A stretch of 56,209 nt of DNA. It comes from Flavobacterium sp. (GTDB lineage Bacteria > Bacteroidota > Bacteroidia > Flavobacteriales > Flavobacteriaceae). The notes beneath the pieces were generated by a model. That model was not told the origin of the DNA and made no database searches. It was given only the letters and a program-made list of their open reading frames with translations. The translations under genes and the position numbers were made by a program. Of this stretch, positions 35,162 to 45,200 are shown piece after piece; the stretch's first letter is position 1; every line of letters starts with the position of its first letter. Location of the stretch: NCBI GenBank assembly GCA_026390995.1, contig JAPLEX010000076.1:1-56209 (forward strand), given 5' to 3'.

Positions 35162-37054
35162 ATGCCAAACGCACTTTCTATCCTCAAACAACATTGGAAT
35201 CACGACGCATTCCGCAACCCCCAAGATCAAATTATCGAAGCCGTATTGGCGCAAAAAGATTGCCTGGCCCTCTTGCCTACTGGCGGCGGAAAATCAATTT
35301 GTTTTCAGGTTCCTACACTTGTTCAAGCAGGTATTTGCTTGGTGATTTCTCCACTGGTTGCTCTCATGAAAGACCAGGTAGAAAACTTGCAAAAACGCAA
35401 CATCAAAGCCCTGGCACTCACCGGCGGACTGTCTACCAACGACCTCATTGATTTACTCGACAATTGCCAGTTTGGAAACTATAAATTCTTGTATGTATCG
35501 CCCGAACGCCTACAAACGGGCTGGATTGTAGAACGACTGGAGAAACTACCCATTTCGCTCATCGCGGTAGATGAAGCCCATTGTATTTCGCAGTGGGGAC
35601 ATGATTTTCGTCCGGCCTATCTGAAGATTGGTTTGCTGCGGCATTCCTTTCCAAAAACACCAATTATCGCCCTTACTGCCTCGGCAACCGCCCGCGTGCA
35701 AAACGACATCATTCAATTATTGGGCTTGCGTGATCCAGCAATTTTTAAGCAATCATTTGTGCGGCCCAATTTGAGTTTCCAAGTAGTGCACACCGCTGAT
35801 AAGCTGCATTATTTAGATCAATTTTTCCGTCAGTTTCCACAACCTGCCATAATTTATGTGCGCAACCGCAAATCGTGTTACGACTACGTGGCCCAACTCA
35901 ACGCGATAGGATTTCAGGCCACCTTGTATCACGGAGGCTTAACCCCCAAAGAAAAAGAAAAAAATCGACACGATTGGATGCAAGCCAAAGCCCAAATTAT
36001 GGTAGCAACCAATGCCTTTGGAATGGGCATAGACCGAGCCGATGTAAAAACAGTGGTGCATGTGCAACTGCCCGACAGCATAGAAAACTATTACCAAGAA
36101 GCCGGACGCGCGGGACGGGACGGCAGCTCGGCACAAGCCATTTTACTAGTTGGCCCATCTGATTGTGTGCAAGCCGAAAACCAATTTTTGGCCCAACTGC
36201 CAGACAAAGCTTTTTTGGCTTTGGTCTACAAAAAGCTTTGTGCCTATTTTCAGATTGCCTACGGGGAAGGAATCAGCCAATCGTTTCGGTTTAATTTGCA
36301 GCAATTTTGTCTAAAATATGATTTATCTACTGTAAAAACATTCAATTGTTTACAGTTTTTAGACCGACAAGGGGTGCTTCAATTATCGTCTGAATATTCT
36401 CAAAAAGTACAATTACAATTTACTATTCCCTCGAAAGAAGTGTTGCGTTATTGCAGTTTAAACCCCAAAGACGAGGCCATCGTGAGTACCTTAATGCGAT
36501 TGTATCCAGGTATTTATGAGATGCTAATTCCGTTGAATATTCCGTTAGTAGCCAAAAAAGCAGAAACTACCGAAGCGCGTGTAGAAAATGTGCTAGACAA
36601 ATTACAGCAAAAAGAAATGGTTGTGTATCAAGCAAACAAAAACGATACAGCTTTACTCTTTATGGAAATTCGCGACGACGACTACACCATCAACCGCATT
36701 GCCAAATACCTGATTACGCAAAACGAATTAAAAACGCAACAATTACAAGCGGTTTTGCGATACAGCAAGCAAACAAAAGTATGTTGTTCACAATTTTTGG
36801 CTGCCTATTTTGGCGATACACAAACCCAAGCATGCCAACAATGTTCGGTTTGTATGGCTCAGGCCTCCCAATCAACAAATCCAACTGCAGTAGTGCAGGG
36901 GATTTTAACCGAATTACAAGCAGGGGATTTGAGTTCAAGAGAATTGGCTGTAAAATTAGCAATTGACGAGGCAAGCCTTATCTTTGCGATTCAAACCTTA
37001 CTAGAACACAAGCAAATTAAATTGGAAGCCTCTAACCGCTATACCTTATATTAA
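35162..37054 (+). CDS. recQ: RecQ family ATP-dependent DNA helicase
   Basis: A 630-aa 3'-5' DNA helicase for recombination and repair. Motif I is LLPTGGGKSICFQVP, motif II VDEAHCISQWGHDFRP, motif III ALTASATARV; motif V/VI include ATNAFGMGIDRADVKTVVH and YYQEAGRAGRDG. A winged-helix region and a cysteine set (KVCCSQF, CQQCSVC) that may bind zinc follow at about 540-565. No HRDC domain is visible, so it is the shorter paralogue type. Its TAA overlaps the fmt ATG (TAATG). Confidence 0.92.
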   Translation: MPNALSILKQHWNHDAFRNPQDQIIEAVLAQKDCLALLPTGGGKSICFQVPTLVQAGICLVISPLVALMKDQVENLQKRNIKALALTGGLSTNDLIDLLDNCQFGNYKFLYVSPERLQTGWIVERLEKLPISLIAVDEAHCISQWGHDFRPAYLKIGLLRHSFPKTPIIALTASATARVQNDIIQLLGLRDPAIFKQSFVRPNLSFQVVHTADKLHYLDQFFRQFPQPAIIYVRNRKSCYDYVAQLNAIGFQATLYHGGLTPKEKEKNRHDWMQAKAQIMVATNAFGMGIDRADVKTVVHVQLPDSIENYYQEAGRAGRDGSSAQAILLVGPSDCVQAENQFLAQLPDKAFLALVYKKLCAYFQIAYGEGISQSFRFNLQQFCLKYDLSTVKTFNCLQFLDRQGVLQLSSEYSQKVQLQFTIPSKEVLRYCSLNPKDEAIVSTLMRLYPGIYEMLIPLNIPLVAKKAETTEARVENVLDKLQQKEMVVYQANKNDTALLFMEIRDDDYTINRIAKYLITQNELKTQQLQAVLRYSKQTKVCCSQFLAAYFGDTQTQACQQCSVCMAQASQSTNPTAVVQGILTELQAGDLSSRELAVKLAIDEASLIFAIQTLLEHKQIKLEASNRYTLY

Positions 37055-37979
37055 TGGATCCGTTACGCATTGTTTTTATGGGCACGCCCGATTTTGCTGT
37101 GGGCATTTTAGACAGTCTGCTCCAGAACCACTATACGGTTGTGGGGGTAATTACCGTGGCCGACAAACCGGCTGGTCGAGGTCAGAAAGTAAAGTTCTCG
37201 GCGGTAAAAGACTATGCCTTAGCACACAGCTTGCCACTTTTGCAACCCACCAACTTAAAAGACGAAATTTTTCTAGCCGAATTGGCTGCCTTACAAGCCA
37301 ACCTACAAGTTGTTGTCGCCTTTAGAATGTTGCCCAAAGTGGTTTGGGAAATGCCCCAATACGGCACTTTTAATTTACACGCTTCCTTGCTTCCCAATTA
37401 CCGCGGGGCAGCTCCTATCAATTGGGCCATTATTAATGGAGAAACCGAAACGGGTGTTACTAGCTTTTTTATTGATGACAAAATAGATACGGGTGCTATG
37501 TTGCTGCATGCCAAAACAGTTATAAATCCGCAAGAATCAGCATGCAACTCGGGGCAAAAACCGTGATAGAAACCCTGCAACTCATTGAGCAAGGAAATCC
37601 AGTTACCCAGTTGCAAGCCGATCAGCCCGATTTAAAAACCGCCTACAAACTCAACAAGGAAAACTGCAAAATTGACTGGAATCAACCAGCCAAAAGTATT
37701 CATGATTTAATACGTGGTTTATCGCCCTACCCTGCTGCTTGGTGTAACCTTATCAACAACGAACAAGAAAGTGCAATTAAGGTGTATGAAGCAACTTATG
37801 AGTTGGTTACTCACCAAAATCCCATAGGTCAACTTGAAGTGCACAAAAAAGAATTGAAGGTGGCTGTTGCCGATGGCTATGTGCATTTATTGCAAATTCA
37901 ACTGCCAGGCAAGAACAAAATGAAGGTCGCCGACCTGCTTAATGGCTTTGTATTTTCTGAAAAGGCGAGCCTATATTAA
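37054..37979 (+). pseudogene. fmt: Methionyl-tRNA formyltransferase, frameshifted
   Basis: Formylates Met-tRNA(fMet) for translation initiation. The first frame (37054-37566) carries the formyl-transfer domain: VFMGTPDFAVGIL, ADKPAGRGQ, FNLHASLLPNYRGAAPINW and IDDKIDTGAMLL. After INPQESA it runs out of frame and ends. The second frame resumes at MQLGAKTVIETLQLIEQGN (37542) and reaches a normal C-terminus (37979). In the family NPQE and the (M)xLGA motif are joined by about ten residues (a QLHD-type stretch), so a deletion of roughly 19-30 nt that is not a multiple of three has occurred. A core gene, so either an assembly error or a true loss that the cell must tolerate. Confidence 0.85.
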
Positions 37980-38012
37980 GGCTAATCCCTTTATTTGTGG
38001 GATTTTTTAGCC
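37980..38012 (+). terminator. Terminator of the recQ-fmt operon
   Basis: Inner stem AATCCC/GGGATT (37984-37989 and 37999-38004) with a T run inside an outer GGCT/AGCC pair (37980-37983, 38009-38012). Confidence 0.65.
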
Positions 38013-38081
38013 GAAAATCAATTCCTTTATTAACAAAACGCTTGAGTTATCAACAAAACAAGGGAAATAATCGCTTAAGCC

Positions 38082-38111
38082 TTGCGCAGTATGTAATTCC
38101 TACTAAATTTG
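38082..38111 (+). promoter_or_regulatory. Promoter of the HU gene
   Basis: TTG (38082-38084), 19-nt spacer, TAAATTTG (38104-38111): a full match to the Bacteroidota housekeeping promoter, 46 bp before the start codon. Confidence 0.65.
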
Positions 38112-38156
38112 TTTTCAATAACAGAATGTTTAACCAATCATTTAATACTTTTCATT

Positions 38157-38429
38157 ATGAACAAATCAGAATTAATCGATGCTATTGCTGCAGACGCAGG
38201 AATTACAAAAGCGGCTGCTAAATCAGCTTTAGAGTCATTTTTAGGAAACGTAGGTGCTACTTTGAAAAAAGGTGGTAGAGTTTCTTTAGTAGGTTTTGGA
38301 TCTTGGTCAGTTTCTAAAAGAGCTGCTAGAGACGGAAGAAACCCACAAACTGGAAAAACTATCAAAATCGCTGCTAAAAATGTAGTGAAATTTAAAGCTG
38401 GTGCTGATTTAGAAGGATCAGTAAACTAG
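38157..38429 (+). CDS. HU family DNA-binding protein
   Basis: A 90-aa nucleoid protein that bends and compacts DNA as a dimer. It begins MNKSELIDAIAADAGITKAA, has the beta-arm with RDGRNPQTGKTIKI (about 55-68) and ends EGSVN. Complete. The ATG at 38157 is chosen because the 16 residues upstream are unlike HU. Single-gene unit with strong promoter and terminator. Codon use (GGTGCTAGA-type, AT-rich) differs visibly from the neighbours, as expected for a very highly expressed gene. Confidence 0.95.
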   Translation: MNKSELIDAIAADAGITKAAAKSALESFLGNVGATLKKGGRVSLVGFGSWSVSKRAARDGRNPQTGKTIKIAAKNVVKFKAGADLEGSVN

Positions 38430-38453
38430 TTTTTAGTTTATCAAAATAAAATC

Positions 38454-38480
38454 AAGTCTCCCTAGTGGAGACTTTTTTTA
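38454..38480 (+). terminator. Terminator of the HU gene
   Basis: AAGTCTCC/GGAGACTT (38454-38461, 38467-38474) with loop CTAGT and a following T run. Confidence 0.85.
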
Positions 38481-38527
38481 TGGAATCAATTACTTTTTTT
38501 TAGTATTTTTAGGTGCAAATCAAACCC

Positions 38528-39088
38528 ATGTCAGCAAAACAACTCGAAAAAGGAAGCCTGCTTTTGGCCGAGCCCGCCATATTGGGAGACGCTACCTTTG
38601 CACGTGCAGTAATCTTAGTAGCCGAGCACGGCAACGAAGGGTCGGTGGGGTTTATGCTCAACAAACCGTTTTCTTTTACCTTAAACGAATTGGTTCCAGA
38701 AATTAAGGCCAAATTTAAACTATACAACGGAGGACCTGTAGAAGAAGACAACCTCTATTTTATCCACAATGTACCTCAACTCATTCCAAACAGTGTAGAG
38801 ATTTCTCGGGGAATTTATTGGGGTGGAGATTTTGAACTCACCAAAAACCTTCTCAATTCAGGACAACTGAGTCAGCATAACATTCGATTTTTTTTGGGCT
38901 ACAGCGGTTGGGCAACTTCTCAATTAAACGAAGAATTGGCAGCCAACTCTTGGATTGTTGCGCCAAATCAATACAACGATGCGTTAATTGGGGTTTCTGC
39001 AACCAATTTGTGGAAAAAGCAATTGCTGCAGCTGGGCGGTGAATACGTGTTATGGTCTAACGCGCCCGAAAATCCGGAACTGAATTAA
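38528..39088 (+). CDS. YqgE/AlgH family protein
   Basis: A 186-aa protein of the UPF0301 family: KGSLLLAEPAILGDATFARA near the start, EGSVGFMLNKP, LYNGGPVEEDNLYFIHN and FFLGYSGWATSQLNEEL. The fold is known but biochemical function is not established; AlgH has been linked to regulation in Pseudomonas. The ATG at 38528 is favoured over one at 38513. It converges on the aminotransferase gene with a 4-bp overlap. Confidence 0.9.
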   Translation: MSAKQLEKGSLLLAEPAILGDATFARAVILVAEHGNEGSVGFMLNKPFSFTLNELVPEIKAKFKLYNGGPVEEDNLYFIHNVPQLIPNSVEISRGIYWGGDFELTKNLLNSGQLSQHNIRFFLGYSGWATSQLNEELAANSWIVAPNQYNDALIGVSATNLWKKQLLQLGGEYVLWSNAPENPELN

Positions 39089-39915
39089 AGTGACGCATTC
39101 AATTCTATCAATAAATGTGATGCAAGTTCGATGGTAAACGACTTTTTGCGGTAGGTAGTAATCGGCTGTATGCCCCGAATGACATTGGTTACAAATAACT
39201 CATCTGCTTTTTGCAAATCAAAAGGCGAAATGGGTTGTTCTAGCAGCGTATACATGGACTGTTTTCCTAACAACCGAATGAGTTGCTTGCGCATAATTCC
39301 GTTTAAACAGCCTTCACTCAAGGGCGGCGTAATTACAGTTGAACCGCTGCGCAGAAATAGATTTCCGTGCAAAGCTTCTACCACATTTTTTTCGTCGTTG
39401 AGCAACAAACAGGTTTGGAAACCGTTTTCCTGGGCAAAAATACTGCCTGTAATATGCAGCATTTTGTTGGTGGTTTTTAAGGTAGAAAGCAAGTGCTTGC
39501 TGACGTAAAAATCTTTGTACAAATCAACTTCGTAGGGCTCGGCGTTCAGCACATATTCTCCCGAGGGTAAAGCAGTCGCTTGAATCAGGTAACTCACGGT
39601 ATTGGTTTGGGGCAGATAGTATCCGCCGGCATTGCGAAACACCGTACATCGCACTCTACCTGATGCTGAACACGAATTGGCCGTAGCGGTTTTGAGCAAC
39701 TCGGCTTCAAAAAACTCCAGGGTGAAATTCATGGGGATTTTCATCCGCACGATACGCATCGAAGACAAAAGTCGAAAGTAATGATCTTCTAAAAAAAGAA
39801 CTTTACCGTTGATAACTTTGATGGTTTCAAACAACCCATCGCCGTATAAAAAACCTCTGTTTTCGTGCAAAGAAATAGGAATTGCAGCCTGTAAATCTCC
39901 GTTAAAATTCACCAT
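39085..39915 (-). CDS. PLP-dependent aminotransferase, class IV
   Basis: A 276-aa PLP enzyme of fold type IV. The start VNFNGDLQAAIPISLHENRG, then YGDGLFETIKV, the PLP-lysine region (VSKHLLSTLKTTNKM), NVVEALHGNLFLR and EGCLNGIMRKQLI are typical. Relatives act as branched-chain aminotransferases or 4-amino-4-deoxychorismate lyases (PabC); sequence alone does not decide, although the length favours the PabC-like group. Monocistronic, 57 bp downstream of the START-like gene. Confidence 0.85.
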   Translation of the reverse strand: MVNFNGDLQAAIPISLHENRGFLYGDGLFETIKVINGKVLFLEDHYFRLLSSMRIVRMKIPMNFTLEFFEAELLKTATANSCSASGRVRCTVFRNAGGYYLPQTNTVSYLIQATALPSGEYVLNAEPYEVDLYKDFYVSKHLLSTLKTTNKMLHITGSIFAQENGFQTCLLLNDEKNVVEALHGNLFLRSGSTVITPPLSEGCLNGIMRKQLIRLLGKQSMYTLLEQPISPFDLQKADELFVTNVIRGIQPITTYRKKSFTIELASHLLIELNASL

Positions 39916-39972
39916 AAAAAAACCGCCATTTCGATTGTGAAAGGCGGTACAAATATAAGTTGTTCAGCTGGT

Positions 39973-40365
39973 TTATACCGAACCGATGATGTGTTTTAAA
40001 TCAGAAATTTGATTCTCCCAAAGCAATTGAGCTTCGTCCACTTCATCAGCAAAAGCAAAATCTATCACAACCAAGGAGACATCTTTGGTGATTTCGTCTT
40101 CCATGATGCGCATCTCAAAATAATATTCGGTGTCTTTTTTGTTTTCATCCACCCAACGGAATTTTATTTTCTCTCCCGATTTTTTGGACGATAGACGGGC
40201 CACTTCTTCTGAATCATTCCAGATAAAAGTAAAGAACTCTCCACGGGAATTAACATTGTCAGAAAACCACTCCGAAAGCCCCGAAGGCGTTGAAATGTAC
40301 TGGTATAATAATTGAGGAGAGGAGTTTATCGGAAACTCTAATTCGAAACGTATTTTGGCGTCCAT
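39973..40365 (-). CDS. START-like domain protein
   Basis: A 130-aa protein of the SRPBCC/START superfamily in the form found across Bacteroidota (RFELEFPINSSPQLLYQYIS, GLSEWFSDNVN, FRWVDENKKDTEYYFEMRI). It should form a helix-grip pocket for a hydrophobic ligand; none is known. Complete and undamaged. It lies beside the tRNA-Met gene at the edge of the core region. Confidence 0.9.
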   Translation of the reverse strand: MDAKIRFELEFPINSSPQLLYQYISTPSGLSEWFSDNVNSRGEFFTFIWNDSEEVARLSSKKSGEKIKFRWVDENKKDTEYYFEMRIMEDEITKDVSLVVIDFAFADEVDEAQLLWENQISDLKHIIGSV

Positions 40366-40444
40366 TGTGTGTACTAATTTTTTGGAAATATATAGAATAT
40401 AAAAGCAATAAAAAAAGAAATAGTAAAGTATTTTTTTGTCAGAT

Positions 40445-40479
40445 TATATTTGCAGCCGTTACTATTTATTTTATATTTG
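40445..40479 (+). promoter_or_regulatory. Duplicated promoter element before tRNA-Met
   Basis: TATATTTGCAGCC occurs twice (40445-40457 and 40472-40484). The TTTG of the first copy lies 19 nt before the second TATATTTG, so it can serve as the -33 element. Start of transcription near 40485, 27 nt before the tRNA. Confidence 0.55.
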
Positions 40480-40511
40480 CAGCCTCCAAAAGAGAAAATA
40501 ACCAATAGCCT

Positions 40512-40585
40512 GGCGAGGTAGCTCAGTTGGTTAGAGCGCAGGATTCATAACCCTGAGGTCGGGAGTTCAAATCTCCCTCTCGCTA
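40512..40585 (+). tRNA. tRNA-Met (anticodon CAT)
   Basis: Cloverleaf: acceptor GGCGAGG/TCTCGCT (with two G-U pairs), D arm GCTC-AGTTGGTTA-GAGC, anticodon arm with CAT at 40546-40548, T arm GGGAG-TTCAAAT-CTCCC and discriminator A. CCA is not encoded. The 3' end is the likely attachment site of the mobile element that follows. Confidence 0.95.
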
Positions 40586-40590
40586 CAAAA
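40571..40590. other. Probable left attachment site (attL) in the tRNA 3' end
   Basis: A tyrosine integrase gene begins 54 bp past the tRNA and the sequence becomes AT-rich from here. tRNA 3' ends are the usual target of such integrases. I found no second copy of CTCCCTCTCGCTAC in the window, so the right end lies outside it. Confidence 0.55.
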
Positions 40591-40607
40591 TTGAAAGTAA
40601 GGAAATC

Positions 40608-40638
40608 AACCGTTTAGGTACTCTAAACGGTTTTTTTT
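40608..40638 (+). terminator. Terminator after tRNA-Met
   Basis: Ten-bp stem AACCGTTTAG/CTAAACGGTT (40608-40617, 40623-40632) and eight T. The integrase ATG (40639) follows the T run directly. Confidence 0.85.
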
Positions 40639-42081
40639 ATGTCTAAAATATTTTTACATTTACAAAAAGTACACGATTTAGTACACGATTTAGAACACTA
40701 TTCCCTAATTAATCACTCAAAAAACTTGTTGAAACAAAAAGACTTTACTGCTCCAAAAATCTTTACAGGCGGTGTAAACATTCTACTATGGAATCAACTT
40801 AACGAATCCGAAAAAGCAAACGCATTATCTAAAAGTTGGTATGTCTATTATAGTTTTAGAGATGCAAAAACTGGCAAACTAAAAAGAATGCCTAACATTA
40901 AAGGCAATGTCAATAAGCTAAAAACTAAAAAAGAAAGGATTGATTACTTAAATGCAATGGGTGTTGCACTTGAATTTTTACTTGAAAGAGGTTTCAATCC
41001 AAATATTACTAATAATATTGAAGAACTACTCGACAGAAAGCAATCCGAAACTTCTAAAGTAAACAATACTAGCATTGCAATTCCTAAAGAAAACATTGCA
41101 ATTCCGAGTAAAACCATTGCGATACCTACTGAAACCATTGCAATACCTAGTAAAACCATTGCAATACCTAGTGAAAACATTGCAATCCCCGAAATTCTAT
41201 CAATTAAAGAAGCTTTTGAATTTGCTTTAAACTTAAAGAAGAACACAATTAGAGATACTTCATATAAAAACTTTGAACTAAGAATTAGAAAATTCAGAAA
41301 GTCATTAGATGAAAACAAACCAATAACTCACATAACTAAAAAGGTTATGAATGATTATTTGAATGAAGTACTGATTAATTCGAGTGCTAGAAATAGAAAT
41401 AACACAAGAGCAGACTTTAGTTCCTTGTTTCAAGTTTTAGAGGACAATGAAATAATTACAGATAACATAGCTAAAAAAATAAATGTTTTAAAATCCAATC
41501 CAGAGAGAAATAAAACTTATACCTCTGAAATGCAAAAAGACATTTATTCTTTTCTCGAAAAAAACGACCAAATACTTTTACTATTCATAAAATTTGTGTC
41601 TTACAACTTTTTAAGACCAATCGAAGTTTGTGAATTGAAGATTAAAGACATTGATTTAATTGGCAAAAGGATTTATTTAAGAACTAAAAACAAGACTGTA
41701 AAAATCAAAATCATACCTGAAATATTGATTGATGATTTACCCGATTTGTCAAGATACAATCCCGATAGTTTCCTCTTCACTCCTACTGGTTTCGGTCAAG
41801 ACTGGATTACAGAACCAAACAATAAAAGAGACTATTTCTCAAAACGATTTAAAGAAGTTGTGAAAACACATTTTAATCTGAACAAAGATTATGGAATGTA
41901 CAGTTTCAGACATACTTTCATCACTAAATTGTATAGAGAAATGCGTAAAACTAGCTCACAGTTTGAAACGAAAAGTAAATTGATGCTAATTACAGGGCAT
42001 TCTACAATGACCGCACTGGAAAAATATCTTAGAGATATTGATGCGGAATTACCAGAGGATTATTCAAACTTATTAAAATAG
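40639..42081 (+). CDS. Tyrosine recombinase/integrase of the mobile element
   Basis: A 480-aa integrase expected to insert and excise the element at tRNA-Met. The N-terminal part has the flavobacterial integrase motif SWYVYYSFRDAKTGKLKRMP (70-89 region). A SAM-like core-binding domain lies at about 190-275. The catalytic domain has Arg in FLRPIEVCELKIKDID, Lys in LRTKNKTVKIK, RH in YSFRHTFITKLY, His in LITGHSTMTALEKYLRDI with the Tyr nucleophile in the same motif. Residues 146-186 are six copies of a 7-residue IAIPxxx repeat. Its start codon abuts the tRNA terminator, so the true start may be different. Confidence 0.92.
   Translation: MSKIFLHLQKVHDLVHDLEHYSLINHSKNLLKQKDFTAPKIFTGGVNILLWNQLNESEKANALSKSWYVYYSFRDAKTGKLKRMPNIKGNVNKLKTKKERIDYLNAMGVALEFLLERGFNPNITNNIEELLDRKQSETSKVNNTSIAIPKENIAIPSKTIAIPTETIAIPSKTIAIPSENIAIPEILSIKEAFEFALNLKKNTIRDTSYKNFELRIRKFRKSLDENKPITHITKKVMNDYLNEVLINSSARNRNNTRADFSSLFQVLEDNEIITDNIAKKINVLKSNPERNKTYTSEMQKDIYSFLEKNDQILLLFIKFVSYNFLRPIEVCELKIKDIDLIGKRIYLRTKNKTVKIKIIPEILIDDLPDLSRYNPDSFLFTPTGFGQDWITEPNNKRDYFSKRFKEVVKTHFNLNKDYGMYSFRHTFITKLYREMRKTSSQFETKSKLMLITGHSTMTALEKYLRDIDAELPEDYSNLLK
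41074..41192 (+). repeat. 21-bp tandem repeat inside the integrase gene
   Basis: Six units begin at 41074, 41095, 41116, 41137, 41158 and 41179, each opening with ATTGCAAT (third: ATTGCGAT) and encoding IAIP plus three variable residues. The 21-bp period equals two DNA helix turns and keeps the reading frame. Confidence 0.85.
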
Positions 42082-42226
42082 TTTTGAGCGTGTTTGCAAA
42101 CCTAGTCAACCATGTTTACAAACACGTTTAACTAATTTGTAAACTGTTAAAAAATAAAAATAGAATAGATTTTTACAATACTATTCTTCACTAAATTTAG
42201 AAATTATAATTACATACTAATATAAA

Positions 42227-45200
42227 ATGCCATTATTTCAAAATTCAGTCGTTGCCAAACAATTACAAAGCCAAGATAAAAACAAATTGGTCAATAGGTG
42301 GAATGCTTTCAAAAATCATTTTCACAATACAATCATTCAAGATAATATTCGTTCCAGTAAGGAAGAACAATATCAAGGCGAGTTCCTTATAGATTTGTTT
42401 GTAAATGTTTTGGGATATACCAAAAACCCAACGCCTAACTTCACGCTTACTACGGAATACAAAAACGTAAAAGACAGTAAAAAAGCCGATGGTGCTATAC
42501 TGATAAACGACAAAGTAAGAGCCGTTATCGAACTGAAAGGAACAAACACGACCGATTTAAACAAAATTGAAGTACAGGCGTTTGGATATAAAAACAATCA
42601 ACCCGATTGCGTGTATGTTATCACGTCTAACTTTGAAAAAGTGCGTTTTTATATTGACAACGCAACAGAATATATCGAGTTCAATCTTTTCACTCTTTCA
42701 GAAAAGGAATTTGAGTTACTGTATTTGTGTTTGGCTTTTGAAAATATTACCAACGATGTTCCCAAGAAGCTCAAAGAACAATCGGTAAGCCAAGAAAAAG
42801 ATATTACCAAAAAATTATATACTGATTATTCGCTTTTCAAAAGGGAGTTGCACCAAGATTTAGTAAAGCAAAATCCTGAATTTGATGCGTTAGAATTATT
42901 CCAAAAATCTCAAAAATTATTAGACCGTTTTTTGTTTATTTTCTTTGCCGAAGACAGAAATTTGTTGCCAACCAACCTAATTTTCAGAATAAATAAAGAA
43001 TGGCGACAGTTGCAAGAAATGCGAATGAATATTTCGCTTTACGACCGCTACAAAATTTATTTTAACGACTTAAATAAAGGTGCAAAAGTAGTGCTACCAG
43101 CATTTACTGAAACTACCGCTACACAAAAGGAAGAACACCAAATTTTTGCTTACAATGGCGGATTGTTTCAATCAGATAAAATTTTAGACAATATTACTAT
43201 TGATGATGAACTGCTATACAAACACACTCACAAATTAAGCCATTACGATTTTGCTAGTGAAGTGGATGTAAACATACTAGGGCATATATTTGAAAATTCG
43301 TTGAATGAATTAGACGAAATAAAGGCACAACTAGAAGGAGGAAATATCGACAAACAAAGTACCAAACGAAAAAAAGACGGAGTTTTTTATACTCCAAAAT
43401 ACATTACAAAATACATTGTCGATAATACTGTTGGTAAACTTTGCAATGATAAAAAAGCCGAAATCAACATTATAGAAGAAGACTATTTTACCGATAAAAA
43501 ACGAACCAAAACAACCAAGCAACCACTATTAGAAAAACTAACTGCTTATAGAAACTGGTTACTACAAATTACCATTTGTGATCCAGCTTGCGGAAGCGGT
43601 GCATTTTTGAACCAAGCATTAGATTTTTTAATTACCGAACATAGGTATATTGACGAACTACAAGCCAAGTTGTTTGGCGATGCACTTGTTTTGAGCGATG
43701 TAGAAAAAAGCATACTCGAAAACAATCTTTATGGCGTTGATTTGAACGAAGAAAGTGTAGAAATTGCCAAACTATCACTTTGGTTAAGAACTGCACAACC
43801 CAACCGAAAGCTAAACGACCTGAACAACAATATTAAATGCGGAAACTCATTGATAGACGATGAAACTATTGCTGGAGACAAATCTTTTAACTGGCAATTA
43901 GCATTTCCTAAAATATTTGAAAAAGATGGTTTTGATGTTATTATTGGCAATCCGCCTTGGGGTGCAAAAGTTCCAAAAGAACATAAAACCTATATAAATA
44001 ATAATTATTTATGTAAAAAGGGAGAATTAGAAACCTATGTTCATTTTATTGATTTGATAATAAACAAATTATTGCTTGATAATGGAATATTAGGGATAAT
44101 TACGCCAAATACTTGGTATTATTTAGATAAATATTATGACTTACGGAAATTTCTAATTAAAAATGAAATATTGGAGTTAATTGAATTAGAAAAAAATATT
44201 TTTGAAGATGCTCCAGATATAGTCCCAGCTATTTTTTTTATCAAAAAAAATCAACTAGAAACTTCATCCTTAATTAAAACATATACTTTAAAAAAAGGGA
44301 ACATTCCAACATACCTGATTGATTATAGTATAATGCATAGCAATTTTATTGATATTAATAATTGGAAAAGGTTTGAAAACTTGACTTTTAATTTAAACCT
44401 AAACACTTCAAAATCTAATTTATTAGAAAAAATTAAAGTTTCAACTTTTGAATTAAATGATAATTATAATGTTAGATATGGTATAAAAACTGGAAACAAC
44501 AATAAATATGTAAAAAGCAATATAAGTTTAGAACAAGCCGATTGGAAATATTGTGTATCTTCTGCAAGTGGAGTGAAGAGATATTCTTTAACTTGGGAAG
44601 GCGATTATATTAATTATGGCAAACATTTAGCTGGCTATTCAAATAATTCGTTTGAACGAAAAAAAATCCTTGTCCAATATATAAGAAAATTGAGTATGGA
44701 TAGACGATTAATTTCTGCAATAGATAGTGATGGTAAGTTCTATCCTTTAAATAATTTTTCATTTATAGAACAGAAAAATGAAAACTTTAATATTGAATAT
44801 TTACAGTCAATTTTAAATTCTAATTTGATGAATTTCTATTTTCAAAATATTTTTATTGATTATAATATTAAGCCAAAATATTTAGAAAAATTACCAATCA
44901 AAAACATTTCTATTTCTGAACAAACACCATTCATAGAAAAAGCCGATTTGATGTTATCATTAAACAAAGATCTACAAGACCTATCGCAAAAGTTTCAAAG
45001 AACAATACAACGCAAATTTGAGTTAGAGGTTTTGCCAAAAAAATTGCAAGATTGGTATTTGTTATCCTATGCTGATTTCATCAAAGAACTGGGCAAACTA
45101 AAAATAAAACTCACGCTATCACAAGAAGCCGAGTGGGAAGAATATTTCACTACCGAAGCTAACAAAGCAAACAATATAAAAAGGCAAATAAACACCACTG

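Noticed and set aside
41074..41192. CRISPR array
   Set aside because: Repeats of 21 bp without unique spacers, in frame inside the integrase gene; no cas genes in the window.
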